Of a stretch of 64,000 nt of DNA, positions 13,750-23,643 are shown one piece after another. How positions within the stretch are numbered: the stretch's first letter is position 1; the number at the start of each line of letters is the position of its first letter. The position numbers were made by a program, and so were the translations under genes. This stretch comes from Gymnopus androsaceus JB14 (lineage: Eukaryota > Basidiomycota > Agaricomycetes > Agaricales > Omphalotaceae). The notes under the pieces were generated by a model that saw only the letters and a list, made by a program, of their open reading frames with translations, searched no databases and was not told the DNA's origin. The stretch lies in contig ML769383.1 in assembly GCA_009733575.1 (NCBI GenBank), positions 868,001-932,000 on the forward strand, read 5' to 3'.

Positions 13750-15470
13750 ATGTCGGATTTTGAAGTCGCAATTGTGGGTGCTGGGCTTGTCGGTTTGGTC
13801 GCAGCGGCTGCTCTTTCAAGGGCTGGTATCTCCGTCGTCGTCTTTGAGGCGACCTCATCTCCCCAAGAAGTCGGCGCAGGCGTTGGAATCGGTGAGCAGA
13901 TGACATTCCTTATTGCGATATCATGGCTCTGATTATCTATAGGACCTAACGCTGTTAGAGCTTTGAAGGTGCCCTCGAAGCAGCCTGATCCTACTTTCAA
14001 ATACTGAAACCATTCTGTAGGGGCTTGGAGTCTTTGACGCAATCCTTGCGCGCGCTAAAGAACCTGAAGGCGTTCAGCGAACTTTTCACTTCCATTCACC
14101 TATCGATCCTCATGGTTGTGTGTTTCATGTAGTTGTCCTGCGAGAGCTAAGAGTAGTCTCATTCAACACTGTTTAGTATCAAACGAGCTGCCCAGACCCA
14201 GTTGCATTGCCCATATACAGGTCTGAACTCGCTCTCTACTTAATCAAAGCTGATAATTAATAATATGCTAGGCCTACTTTCCTTGAAGCAGTTATTGGTC
14301 TTTTGGATCCATCGATAATCCATTTTAACAAGAGATGCACGTCTATAAGCATCGCGGAGAATGGAAAGCACATCGTGCATTTCAGTGATGGGACGAACCA
14401 TGAAGCAGAACTGATAATCGGAGCAGATGGTGTAAAAAGTGTAACACGCAGCTACGTAGTGGGGGAGCACACGAAGAATCCTCTCGTATTCACCAATACT
14501 GTCGCTATCGAGGGCTCATACCTGACAGAAGACCTTCGTAGTGCCGGTCTAAAAACAGAGTTTGCCGGGCACAAACTTATTACGTTCCTTGGGTCCGGCA
14601 AAGTGAGTGGCCAGGTTTCGTAGTGAAAAACCCTTAATTGCTTCTCAGCATATCATAGGTTTCTCTATCAAGGGTGGAACGGTCGTGAGTCGCTTTATCA
14701 TCTTGTAAAAAAATCTCACATTTCAGTATAAGATCAATTTTGTTGTTCTCGTAGCAGATCACGACAAACCCAAGGGACCCCAACTGCCTCCTCCATGGGT
14801 GGAATCTACAACCAGCGAAGAGCTCAAAAGTCACTTCGAATCCTGGGGCCATGATCCGATGATTATCTTAGATCACCTAAAGAACCCTAGCAAGTGGTCA
14901 ATACATGCAGTGAACCCACTTGAAAGTTTTGTCCGCGACAAGGTTGTGCTTATCGGAGATAGTGCCCATGCAATGCTTCCTCACTTAGGTTTGTCTCCCT
15001 AGGTTTTCAGAACAGGCTCGCTAATTATATATTTAGGTGCAGGCGTCGGACAAGGCTTCGAAGATGTTTTTGTACTTGTACAGTTGCTTACTCATCCTCA
15101 AGCTAGAAAAGCAAATCTTCCAGTGAGACGATCCTTGGATAGACTTTGATTGATCTCATATTATGGACAGGATATTCTGGCGCAGTACAACCGTGTCCGG
15201 CCTCCCAGGGCTAATGCCATTCTGCGAAAAAGCCAGTGGGCTGGTGAAATTTATGACTCGTATCGTTCGGAAGAGGACAACGGCCGAATACAACAATGCC
15301 TATCGGGATATTTGGAAGATGTGTGGGGGCATGACCTTGAGAAAGACGTCGCGTCTGCGTTTGAGGTTTTGCATCGTTCACATATCTTTCGGGTGAGCAA
15401 GAATTCTGACGATTTGAGCAAGATATTGAGACGAGAAAAAAAGGATTCTGAAGAACATACGCCCGTTTGA
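13750..15470 (+). CDS. FAD-dependent monooxygenase (salicylate hydroxylase-like)
   Basis: Nine or so exons splice into one frame with GT-AG introns of about 45-55 nt. MSDFEVAIVGAGLVGLVAA is the GxGxxG Rossmann motif for FAD, followed by VVVFEATSS. Exon 2 encodes PNAVRALK, exon 3 GLGVFDAILARAKEPEG to GCVFH, exon 4 YQTSCPDPVALPIYR, exon 5 PTFLEAVIGLL. The DG motif is LIIGADGVKS. FSIKGGTV and YKINFVVLVADHDKP follow. The GD motif VVLIGDSAHAMLPH is split by an intron from LGAGVGQGFEDVF, and the C-terminal exon begins DILAQYNRVRPPRANAIL. This is the single-component flavin hydroxylase family that inserts oxygen into aromatic rings or related substrates with NAD(P)H. The substrate cannot be told from sequence. 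The tail after VLHRSHIFR is less conserved and lysine-rich. Confidence 0.88.
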
Positions 15471-16127
15471 CCAAAAGGATGACCTTGTTTCCAACATTAA
15501 AAGCCAGGACATTGTCGTATTTCCTGAATACTTATATGGTCTCAAGATATTGATTGTTCCCCGGGAGGAAGTCCTTGTGTCAATAGAACCGTTGAGAGTA
15601 GAGCAAAATCGATGCTGTGAAAGTGCAGTCAAAGACCGTACGGAATGCGGAAGTGTCAGACGTACTTATATGGTATAAATTCCAGCGATCTGCGCCAACG
15701 TAGTTGCCGAATTCATCGTAGTCGTCGAGAGAAGCCATTATTGTTCAAAGGAGAGATTGAGCTAGTCCAAGTTCAAAGCAGTGCTTTTTCAGACGGCAAA
15801 GAGAGGCTTTCAAGGAGAAGTAGAAAGCTGGAAATTGGTTCTGGACGTTCTGAAGGAAGTGGGAAACGCGTGAACATGTGTTTTGCTGTTTTACTCAGGA
15901 GTAGCCTTTCCCGGAACGGCGATTTCGAGTCCACTCCCTGCGCGCACTTAGTACTTACTGCGATCAGCAGGTTGCGGCAATCTCGATTCAGGATTTAGCT
16001 CGAGTCTGGAATCGATGAACAGTTGAAGAAATCAGGGTTGAAGGCTTTGAAGGCTAGAAGAGCTTCGCCTGAATATTGAGAAGCGAGATGGAAGTGGGAA
16101 GAGATATCGCGAGCCCTCCCTTGAAGA
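15471..16127. other. No gene recognised
   Basis: Downstream flank of the monooxygenase. Short open frames here show no family motif. It leads into a LINE relic. Confidence 0.4.
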
Positions 16128-16433
16128 CTCCTCTCCATCCTCACGCAACTACAAACCAGATACTCCCCACTGCAGCATGCATCTATACCGCATTAAACGA
16201 GTCGAATCTCTAACCTGCCCGTGTTGTAAACGAAAACCCGAAACGGTGCACCGTTATATTATGGAATGCCCAGGTCACCGAAACTCGCAAGCCCGACTAA
16301 GACAGGAAGTACCTCAGAGGACTGGACAATGAACGCTCTGCTCACGAGCGCGAAGACGCTGAAGTACCTTTTCCGCTTTGTGAACGACACAGGAAGACCC
16401 CAGTACGTTATAGGGGAGCTACCACCATGAGGG
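16128..16433 (+). mobile_element. Relic of a LINE (non-LTR retrotransposon) 3' end
   Basis: Frame pieces spell the end of the LINE RNase H/zinc-knuckle region. SILTQLQTRYSPLQH lies near 16137-16181. HLYRIKRVESLTCPCC then KRKPETVHRYIMECPGH lie near 16178-16275 (pattern C-x2-C...H-x4-C). After a frame change, LLTSAKTLKYLFRFVNDTGR lies near 16334-16395. The pieces are in at least three frames, so it is dead. The rest of the element is absent upstream. Confidence 0.75.
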
Positions 16434-17030
16434 GCAGACGACGATGAATATCGGTCACTTTTCTCTCTCATTTTTCCCTCTTTCTCTTACTCAGTTTCGC
16501 GCTCAATTTCTCTCTATTCTTATCTCCCGCTCTCTCTTGAGCTCCGACCGCGGAGAGTTTTCAACGTTATTCCAGGAAGACTCCAGTCGCTCACCCCTCC
16601 AATGACCCCTCTCGTCAGAGTAGACCATTTACACTCTTCCGTCAGAGAATGCGGGATGATTCTTTCCCGCCTCCAATGGCTGCTCTCTGTGGAGTCCGCT
16701 TTGGTATGTCACATTGCTTATTGACCCGAAGGTCCACGGCTACCTAGTTGTTAGCAGCCCTATTGAGGCCAGTGGTCGATCTGACCAGTTACATGGCGAC
16801 GAATGAGCCTGTACCGCAATAACAGTCTGATTAGCTTTTCAGTTTTAATTGTAGTACGCAGTCTACGGACAGATCTCGCACCCACAGAAGGTAAAGGAGT
16901 CATTTAGGCACCTTTGCTTGATAGTATGTAGGAGATCGCAGACGCATTCATCCCGATAGGCTATAGGAAATTTCCCATAGATAAACATGACGCGCGGGTT
17001 TTTTTTCGTCGTCTCGACGGACAGTACACC

Positions 17031-17078
17031 TGGACGAAGATCGGTAGAGGACGCCTGCTGTGGCTTTGCGGATGGCAT
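17031..17078 (-). pseudogene. Short third fragment of the methyltransferase
   Basis: The minus strand here, encoding ...STDLRPG followed by a splice-like GTGT, matches the segment ending ASDLRPG with its intron donor in the copy at 11432-12486 over about 50 bases. It is a stray fragment just left of the transposon block. Confidence 0.5.
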
Positions 17079-17549
17079 AATTTTTAACTGTCGAATTTGA
17101 ATGGGAGAATGGCAATTTTTGCTGAAGAGGGAGAAGTCTTTTTAGGGTGGTGGGTAGTAGATGAGCTGAAGTTTACCATTATCTGTGGCGGATTTTAAAA
17201 ATTATGTATTCCTATGAGTTGTTGATATCGCTTTTCATATCACTCTGCAGGATCCATTAAAATACGGCCGTAATTAGTAACGAAAATCATTTTGTAAACG
17301 ATATAATATTTCGCATGATTTTTTGTATGAAAAAGAACTAAGATTTCCCCCGAAAAATGAATGGGGAATGAGCTTCATTTCCGTTTAAAAGTGAAGGTGT
17401 AAAAGCTCAACTATTACGCCCTAACAACGCAGTAGCAACAAGACTCTTGAAGACTCCTTGTGACAAGACGAAGGTTCTTTGTCTCGCGTAATTTTCTAAC
17501 TATTACGCTGTAGCAACGAAACAAAGCACCATTGGCTTGTTGTTAGGGC

Positions 17550-17705
17550 CCAATCGCTTGAGGTTCGACCCGCTGACAGGTGTGTAGCCGTGAAACCGAC
17601 CTTGCGGCCGTTTTTTATTGGGAGAAAGAAACAAGGGGTACTCGAAAGTACGGACAAGAAAGTGGGGAAAGGAGAGAAACCGGAGAGAAACCGGAACTTG
17701 AGTGC
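17550..17705 (-). repeat. Ngaro split direct repeat B2
   Basis: Begins CCAATCGCTTGAGGTTCGAC. Its 156 bases are repeated at 18142-18297. It forms the outer 3' end of the element. Confidence 0.9.
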
Positions 17706-17747
17706 CTAATAGAACAGGGAGGGAAACGAGTGAAACGAGGCGGTGGG

Positions 17748-18141
17748 TAACAACAATCAACTGGTACGATGAGCAGGAGAGAAGAGTAAAAAAGGAAAGT
17801 AAGTAAAGAGATAGCGAACACCGAAATATACATTTTTTCATACCTAGTACGATTAGCAGGAGAGAGGAGGGAAAGGTAAGTAAAAAATCTGAGACTGCTG
17901 CATTGTAGATATGTCGGAAACGGAGCTCGAAACAGCGGGGTTGAGTAATGGAATTTACCTGCAGGCAGGCCCGGAGCCGCTTTCGACCTGCGTGCACTAC
18001 TAAGCCTTTCCACTTGTCGACCTCAGGAGGGCGGACCCATGTAAACCTGTAGGTAGGAACTGGCTTAGCGATGTGCTGGGGATATTCACGCGCTACACTC
18101 ACCTTTGCTATTAGCCTTGCGTAAACTCAGTTTAAGCCCGA
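17748..18141 (-). repeat. Ngaro split direct repeat A2
   Basis: 394 bases repeated at 22796-23189. It is joined directly to B1 at 18141/18142. A 42-base piece (17706-17747) separates it from B2. Confidence 0.9.
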
Positions 18142-18297
18142 CCAATCGCTTGAGGTTCGACCCGCTGACAGGTGTGTAGCCGTGAAACCGACCTTGCGGC
18201 CGTTTTTTATTGGGAGAAAGAAACAAGGGGTACTCGAAAGTACGGACAAGAAAGTGGGGAAAGGAGAGAAACCGGAGAGAAACCGGAACTTGAGTGC
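18142..18297 (-). repeat. Ngaro split direct repeat B1
   Basis: 156 bases, same as 17550-17705. It follows the stop of the recombinase gene by about 40 bases. Confidence 0.9.
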
Positions 18298-18334
18298 TAG
18301 ATGGCTATTTTTGATTCGGTAGATGTGGTTTCGG

Positions 18335-19321
18335 TTACGAACGGCGAGCGGCGAGCATTGCATGAAGAACAATGGGGTTTTTTCGAATGTAGGTCTGGAA
18401 GGTGTCTGAGGACCACCTCCCAGCTGCTTGGATGACTTGGGGGGGTGCGCCATCTTCAGCTAATGCCGTGGCTCCTCCAGCACGCATTGATTGACCAGCC
18501 CACCGAGAGTCAGGCTCTATGGCTCGGAAACGGCGCATAAACCATGACCTAGTGGGTACGGAACCGTTGCTGGTCACCCAAAGGTGAGGATGGAAAGGGA
18601 ATCGCTCGTCGCGGAGCATGAGGTAGTGTTGTAAAATTCGAAGGGGGTGGAGATTCCATTTGGGGAGGATGACTATCCTATTACCCTCGAATAGGCGGTC
18701 AGCTTTATGGAAGGGAAGCCAAAAAGAAAAACCCGAATTGCCAACAAACTCAATTGACTCTCGGAGGGTGACTTTACGGAGATTCCTGATTGCAGGATTG
18801 TCTGGCAGCGTGAGCTCGCCAAGACGAAGTAGACCGCATGTACCAGTGATGAGCATCAATATGAAAAGATGCTGGTTATATGTAGAGAGAGGGGATAATG
18901 AATTTTCTGCGTTGCGTAAATGGAGTCGTGTGAGTGGTTGTTTCCGCCTGATTGGTTTGCTCCGGAGTTTTTTCATTCCAGAGAGCGTTTTCTTCACTAA
19001 TGATGAATTGCGGTTTTGTCTGGCATCTGGGAAGTAAGTTTCGAGCTTGTCGCAGATGCCTGAGAGATAGGTGCCAACGGAGCGGGGTTCAATGTGGTGT
19101 GACATGTAAACAACATAGAAGGACAGGGTGTCAGGGGTTGGGTCAAGTGGGAAAGAGTGCATGGAACAGAAAGCGATATATGAATTAAGATGCGAATTGT
19201 AGGAGTTCTGGGAGGAGACATCGGTCGCCAGGCCTAACGCAATGTTACGACCTCGAACGAGCTCCTCCTTGGACCAGGGTCTGCGAGGCGGTTGCCTGGT
19301 CCGCGAAAGCGCAATATTCAT
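18335..19321 (-). CDS. Tyrosine recombinase of the Ngaro element
   Basis: 328 residues, intact. The N-terminal SAM-like core-binding domain has NSYNSHLNSYIAFC. The catalytic domain starts near TRLHLRNAEN, with the first active-site Arg in GLLRLGELTLP, the second box GQSMRAGGATALAEDG and the Tyr box AAGRWSSDTFQTYIRKNP. The second box usually reads HxxR; here the His position is Gln, which I believe occurs in other basidiomycete relatives. The start codon overlaps the stop of the upstream reverse-transcriptase frame as ATGA (19318-19321), suggesting termination-reinitiation. Confidence 0.9.
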   Translation of the reverse strand: MNIALSRTRQPPRRPWSKEELVRGRNIALGLATDVSSQNSYNSHLNSYIAFCSMHSFPLDPTPDTLSFYVVYMSHHIEPRSVGTYLSGICDKLETYFPDARQNRNSSLVKKTLSGMKKLRSKPIRRKQPLTRLHLRNAENSLSPLSTYNQHLFILMLITGTCGLLRLGELTLPDNPAIRNLRKVTLRESIEFVGNSGFSFWLPFHKADRLFEGNRIVILPKWNLHPLRILQHYLMLRDERFPFHPHLWVTSNGSVPTRSWFMRRFRAIEPDSRWAGQSMRAGGATALAEDGAPPQVIQAAGRWSSDTFQTYIRKNPIVLHAMLAARRS

Positions 19322-22300
19322 TTTTTGTACTCCCCCTGCATTACTCGAGGGGTTTCCAGAGGGAGGATAGTGATATCCGGGTGCAAAGCTTTTACGGTGT
19401 GGAAATTGAAACGTGACAGGGCATCTGCGACGATGTTTTGGCTACCGGGGATGTGAATTACACGAAGGTCGATATGGAATTCAATGAGGATGTCGACGGC
19501 AGCAACAAGGATGGGGTTGTAATTAGGTAGGGCTCGGAGGGAGTTGAACATGTCCACGGTATTCGAGCTGTCGGAACGAAAAGTGAGGTGGTAGGGTTGG
19601 TTGATGGTGCCTCTGCGACTAGGCGATGAAACCAGCCATTCAAGGGCTGCGAGAACGGTAAGAGCTTCCCAATAAAATATGTGCTGCGCCATAAGTGATG
19701 ATGAGTCCGTTGGCCCCGAAAACCCTAGGTTATTGCCTGGAACCCAGAAACCCATTCCATCCAGACATGCATCCCCGTATATAAGTGCATCAAATTCAAC
19801 CAAGGGATCCCAATCCATGCAGCCAAAGAGGTAAACGCCATTGGAAACTTCAACATGATCTGCAAACCATTTGAGGTCCGCTGAAACTGCCTTGTTCACA
19901 CAAATCTCGGCTGATTGGATAGATTTTCCTTTCATTTTCGCGTAGACGTTCGCGAGAGCTGGGCGGAGTAAAGGGAAAACATTTAAGGACCAGTTGATCC
20001 AGCCGGTCAGCTGTTGCCAATCATGCAGGGTCCTCCGGCGGGACCGGGTAAATTGCCGGACTTGTTGGACAAGGTTGTCTTTGCTCTCCACTGGCAGTGT
20101 GACGGTGAGCGCGTTGGGGTCAACTTCGAAACCGATAATAGTCAGGGTTTTTCCCCAGACTTGTTTGGGCTTTTTGTGTGGAATTCCGAGGTAATCCCAA
20201 AGCCGAAGAAGCTTGACTTGCTCTCTGGGGAGCAGCGAGTCATAAGGTTCGTATTTCTCCATATCTCCTTCCACCGCGATGCTAAAGCAATCGTCCATGA
20301 AGCAGCAGAGCAGGACAATCAGCAGGATGTTGATTGCAACCCAGACTACTAGGCCCATAACCGAATTCCAAGCTCGAGGAGAGCCGCTGCTCCCAAAACA
20401 CGCCATCCAGTCTACGAATCTCCTCAACCTAGATTGGCTCTCCTTTCCACTCCTCTCTTCCTCTTTTGTTGGCATTCCCGTGGTCACGACCTGTTTTATT
20501 TGCCACAATGAGTGCATCGGGATCAAGCGGAAAGCATTCGCGACGTCGGATTTCCACAGGACAAATTGCTTCCCTGGGTTAGCTCTCACAAAAGCGAGTA
20601 GGAGTGGTAGGAAAACGAGAAGTGAGTCCAATCTATTCCCTTTTGTTTGGCTTTTATCGACCATGTTATTTTGACAGAAATCACCAGCGGACTGGTGTGC
20701 TACTAGTCGAAGGTCTTCAGAGTGAGGCTTGGGCACAGCTATTACTGGTGTTGAGTACATCCCTGGAAGCAGATCGGGACCGAAAGCTGGTGAGTGTCTA
20801 CCGAGCTTGGATTCCAGTTCGCACTGGTCGTTAATGAAATCTCTCTCCTTTGCAGATGGAGGCGGCGCCCAAGACTTGTCCCATGTATCTGGAAAATCCT
20901 CGCGAGGTCGTGTTGATGCCCAAGGCCAAAACCCCTCTCTCAGCGCTGTCATCACCGATTTCACAAAGGGTTGATTTGGGTGAACGCCAAGGAACGACTC
21001 GAGGCGATCGGTAATGATGGGTGTATGGACTCGGAATAGGTGTGGGTTCTCTTGGATAGTTCTCCAAGCTGGTCCTTCGAATTCGGTCTGTGAAGGTCGG
21101 GGGAGAGGATCATCGTGCTCAGTGAAGTATGCTGTACGGCTCCCTTTCTGTGCTGCATCATCTCGAAATCCGAGACCTCTCATGAACCTAGGGAGATTCG
21201 AACCCTTTCCTTCTTCCATCTCTCCCTCTCCGATCTCCTCATCCTCCTCCTCTATATCCTCTCCCCACTGTTTCCAGGAATGCATGAAAGAGAGTCGACT
21301 AGCGCAGGGCTCAGTCGGGCTCTTTTCACTTTCGGATCTTTCTACAGGTGTCTCCACCATGTCCCGATTCCCCGCAGGTCCAACAGGAGTGGATTCGATC
21401 ACACCCACTACATTCCCCCCTGTTGAACTTCCTGCACACTTCTTTCGCTCGCTCCTTTGTTCGGTTACGGGAACTTGTACTAGGTTGGACGGAGCTCGAA
21501 TCAGGAAGGGAGAAGTGTATCCCTGTAGGGAGGAGGTACACCGTTCTGAATCTCGCAATGTCTGGGTGTTCGAAGTCATCGAACAGGAGATCCCTTCTTG
21601 ACCCGATGAGTAGTCGTACAGCTCGGTCGTATTGGATGACATTTTGATGGAAATTGGAACGGCTGTCGTCAAACAGGCGTTGGATGTGCTGCTCATAGCG
21701 GGTGAGCTCTTTTTGACGATCTGCGAATGCGAAGTTGATGGCATTTGTAGTTTCCTGCCAGGCCCGTCTCCAAGTGACCTGGTCAATAATGGCCTTGGAG
21801 GGTGCTGGTTTGACAAGAGTTGTGGATTCGAGGGCTTCTGTAAAAGGGTTTGAGGCTGATCTCGAAGTATCGGGTTTGTGGTGTGCGGTGACCATGGCGA
21901 GTACCTCGGAGAGTTCGACATATTCATCTCTAAGGATGGACTTCCATAGCTTCTTGGGAAAGAGGGGTTGAGACCACTCTGTTCGACACTGTCGAAGGCC
22001 ATGTCGAGGTCGAGTCTGTAGTTCTCGACGGTCTCGATAACTTTCGTGTGTCTCGCGGAAAGTATTGACTGTTTGATGAAGGCTTCAGCAGCCCAGTTGA
22101 ACTTTGTAGTGTCCTGCTTAGCCCGTTTTGCTGGATGGGTGTTGGGCTCATCCCTGCCATCATCATTCTTCTTCATCGGACGACTCTTCTCCTCTTCGTC
22201 GAGAGTTCCTCCCTCTAGTCGCTCCAGCAGTGTCCTCTTCCTCACGTCTACCTCTGCGGACATCCCTGTCACGACTGGGCTCTCTAGACGCTCGAGGAGT

Positions 22301-23061
22301 GTCAGCCGGCCGCGTCTGTGACCTTGTACCTTCCCTTCTGTCTTCACGACGGGGTGCTCGTGGAGGCGGTCCATTAAGGAGAGCATGGATACCGGGGAGA
22401 CGTCCCAGTGCTCCTCCACCGAGTCTGTCCCTGCCCTGTTGGGCGGCGTTGTTGAGGCGCTGCTCATGGTTATTGATGACCTCGATGTGGGGTCTGGCTG
22501 TGGCGTCAATACCATAGGTGTTTGACAACCCGAATTCATGGAAGAAAGCTCGGATGAATCTGTGGACAGTCTCTCGAGCAGTGTGAGCCTCGAGCCTGTT
22601 GTCCACAACCTGGTCAGTGATTCCCCGGAGGGTTCGATTTGCGAGGCGCTTGGCTTCCTCGACCTCTGTGCCTCGAGGGGGGAGAGCTGGGATGCGTATT
22701 TCCGCTGCTCCTTGAAATTGTTGGTTTTCGGCATCAGGCATGAGGTACTGAAAATTTTCTGGGTTGATTCGTAAGATGGCACGCAGTGCAAGTAATAACA
22801 ACAATCAACTGGTACGATGAGCAGGAGAGAAGAGTAAAAAAGGAAAGTAAGTAAAGAGATAGCGAACACCGAAATATACATTTTTTCATACCTAGTACGA
22901 TTAGCAGGAGAGAGGAGGGAAAGGTAAGTAAAAAATCTGAGACTGCTGCATTGTAGATATGTCGGAAACGGAGCTCGAAACAGCGGGGTTGAGTAATGGA
23001 ATTTACCTGCAGGCAGGCCCGGAGCCGCTTTCGACCTGCGTGCACTACTAAGCCTTTCCAC
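19318..23061 (-). CDS. Reverse transcriptase/RNase H frame of the Ngaro element
   Basis: An open frame of 1247 codons. Only the part downstream of about 21400 reads as pol. Reverse transcriptase motifs are STPVIAVPKP, the motif A Asp in WKSDVANAFRLIPM, SSGSPRAWNSVMG, and the motif C CFMDDCFS. RNase H follows with DACLDGMGFW, the Glu in YWEALTVLAALEW, the Asp in FRSDSSNTVDMFNSL and VADALSR. The upstream part of the frame runs through repeat A1 and out of frame across gag, so the long N-terminus is probably not native. A true pol start is likely near the end of gag by frameshift or reinitiation. Confidence 0.85.
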   Translation of the reverse strand: MERLSSARRSKAAPGLPAGKFHYSTPLFRAPFPTYLQCSSLRFFTYLSLLSPANRTRYEKMYISVFAISLLTFLFYSSLLLIVPVDCCYYLHCVPSYESTQKIFSTSCLMPKTNNFKEQRKYASQLSPLEAQRSRKPSASQIEPSGESLTRLWTTGSRLTLLERLSTDSSELSSMNSGCQTPMVLTPQPDPTSRSSITMSSASTTPPNRAGTDSVEEHWDVSPVSMLSLMDRLHEHPVVKTEGKVQGHRRGRLTLLERLESPVVTGMSAEVDVRKRTLLERLEGGTLDEEEKSRPMKKNDDGRDEPNTHPAKRAKQDTTKFNWAAEAFIKQSILSARHTKVIETVENYRLDLDMAFDSVEQSGLNPSFPRSYGSPSLEMNMSNSPRYSPWSPHTTNPILRDQPQTLLQKPSNPQLLSNQHPPRPLLTRSLGDGPGRKLQMPSTSHSQIVKKSSPAMSSTSNACLTTAVPISIKMSSNTTELYDYSSGQEGISCSMTSNTQTLRDSERCTSSLQGYTSPFLIRAPSNLVQVPVTEQRSERKKCAGSSTGGNVVGVIESTPVGPAGNRDMVETPVERSESEKSPTEPCASRLSFMHSWKQWGEDIEEEDEEIGEGEMEEGKGSNLPRFMRGLGFRDDAAQKGSRTAYFTEHDDPLPRPSQTEFEGPAWRTIQENPHLFRVHTPIITDRLESFLGVHPNQPFVKSVMTALREGFWPWASTRPREDFPDTWDKSWAPPPSAKERDFINDQCELESKLGRHSPAFGPDLLPGMYSTPVIAVPKPHSEDLRLVAHQSAGDFCQNNMVDKSQTKGNRLDSLLVFLPLLLAFVRANPGKQFVLWKSDVANAFRLIPMHSLWQIKQVVTTGMPTKEEERSGKESQSRLRRFVDWMACFGSSGSPRAWNSVMGLVVWVAINILLIVLLCCFMDDCFSIAVEGDMEKYEPYDSLLPREQVKLLRLWDYLGIPHKKPKQVWGKTLTIIGFEVDPNALTVTLPVESKDNLVQQVRQFTRSRRRTLHDWQQLTGWINWSLNVFPLLRPALANVYAKMKGKSIQSAEICVNKAVSADLKWFADHVEVSNGVYLFGCMDWDPLVEFDALIYGDACLDGMGFWVPGNNLGFSGPTDSSSLMAQHIFYWEALTVLAALEWLVSSPSRRGTINQPYHLTFRSDSSNTVDMFNSLRALPNYNPILVAAVDILIEFHIDLRVIHIPGSQNIVADALSRFNFHTVKALHPDITILPLETPRVMQGEYKK
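21326..22804 (-). pseudogene. Ngaro gag, interrupted by two compensating frame changes
   Basis: Frame one (22804-22163) has NQQFQGAAEIRIPALP, TVHRFIRAFFHEFG and an Arg/Glu-rich domain ending EESSDEEE. Coding sense then moves to the pol frame (NDDGRDEPNTHPAKR, KFNWAAEAFIKQSIL, VENYRLDLDMAFDSVEQS). It returns to frame one near 21990 (EWSQPLFPKKLWKSILRDE, LAMVTAHHKPDTS) and ends with a zinc knuckle CWTCGESGHGGDTC. One +1 and one -1 change thus cancel. This could be mutation or assembly error, since the repeats and recombinase are intact. Confidence 0.7.
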
Positions 23062-23189
23062 TTGTCGACCTCAGGAGGGCGGACCCATGTAAACCTGTAG
23101 GTAGGAACTGGCTTAGCGATGTGCTGGGGATATTCACGCGCTACACTCACCTTTGCTATTAGCCTTGCGTAAACTCAGTTTAAGCCCGA
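22796..23189 (-). repeat. Ngaro split direct repeat A1
   Basis: 394 bases matching 17748-18141. It is the outer 5' end of the element, followed at once by the right inverted repeat of the host element. Confidence 0.9.
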
Positions 23190-23643
23190 GTAATAGTTAA
23201 GCTTTTATGCGAGTAAAAGACCACCTCTCCTTAGTGCAAAAGACCTTCACTTTCGAAGGTAAATGAAGTGCTTTCCCCATTCATTTTTCCAGGAAAATCT
23301 TAGTTCTTTTTCATACGAAAAATCATGCGAAATATCATATCATTTACAAATGTTTTTCGTTACTAATTACGGCCGTATTGTAATGGATCCTGCGGAGTGT
23401 ATAAAGACGCCTGCTCTCCAAGTCCTTCACCGACTCTTCATTATTACTTATTAGCATTCCACCCAATCCGGCAATAACTTGAAAGAAACGCTTTGCTTTC
23501 TATTACTAATCGCAACTTCCAGCTCTTTGTTCAGCCAGTTCTTTGTTCAGTCAACTTCGTGCCACAGGTCACGAATCTTTTGGGGCTCTTCAGCGTAATC
23601 CGGAAATCTTCGCTTCATCGCTCGTCCGACACGTCCTGCTTCG

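Larger units (their letters stand above)
17550..23189 (-). mobile_element. Ngaro-type tyrosine-recombinase retrotransposon (DIRS order)
   Basis: On the minus strand the order is A1 (22796-23189), gag, reverse transcriptase/RNase H, tyrosine recombinase, B1 (18142-18297), A2 (17748-18141), B2 (17550-17705). This A1-ORFs-B1-A2-B2 layout of split direct repeats is diagnostic for Ngaro/PAT elements, which integrate a circular intermediate with a tyrosine recombinase instead of a DDE integrase. As far as I can see the repeat pairs match without differences, which points to a recent insertion. There are no LTRs and no aspartic protease motif. Confidence 0.9.
17241..23399. mobile_element. Element with long terminal inverted repeats, split by the Ngaro insertion
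   Basis: The left end 17241-17425 (starts CACTCTGCAGGATCC) and the right end 23190-23399 (ends GGATCCTGCGGAGTG) are inverted repeats of roughly 170-200 bp. They share long runs such as TACGGCCGTAATTAGTAACG and its complement; the right end has extra bases near 23205-23245. The element is flanked on both sides by TAT, a possible 3-bp target duplication. Everything between 17550 and 23189 is the nested Ngaro element, so the host element was short (about 0.5 kb, MITE-like) before that insertion. Its superfamily is not determined. Confidence 0.7.

Noticed and set aside
17503..18102. 199-codon open frame with hydrophobic stretches
   Set aside because: It spans Ngaro repeats A2 and B2; the same residues recur in A1. 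It is noncoding terminal repeat.
21014..22774. Several long plus-strand open frames across the Ngaro gag region
   Set aside because: Antisense to gag/pol; Ser/Arg-rich composition mirrors the Arg/Glu-rich gag, with no recognisable domain.
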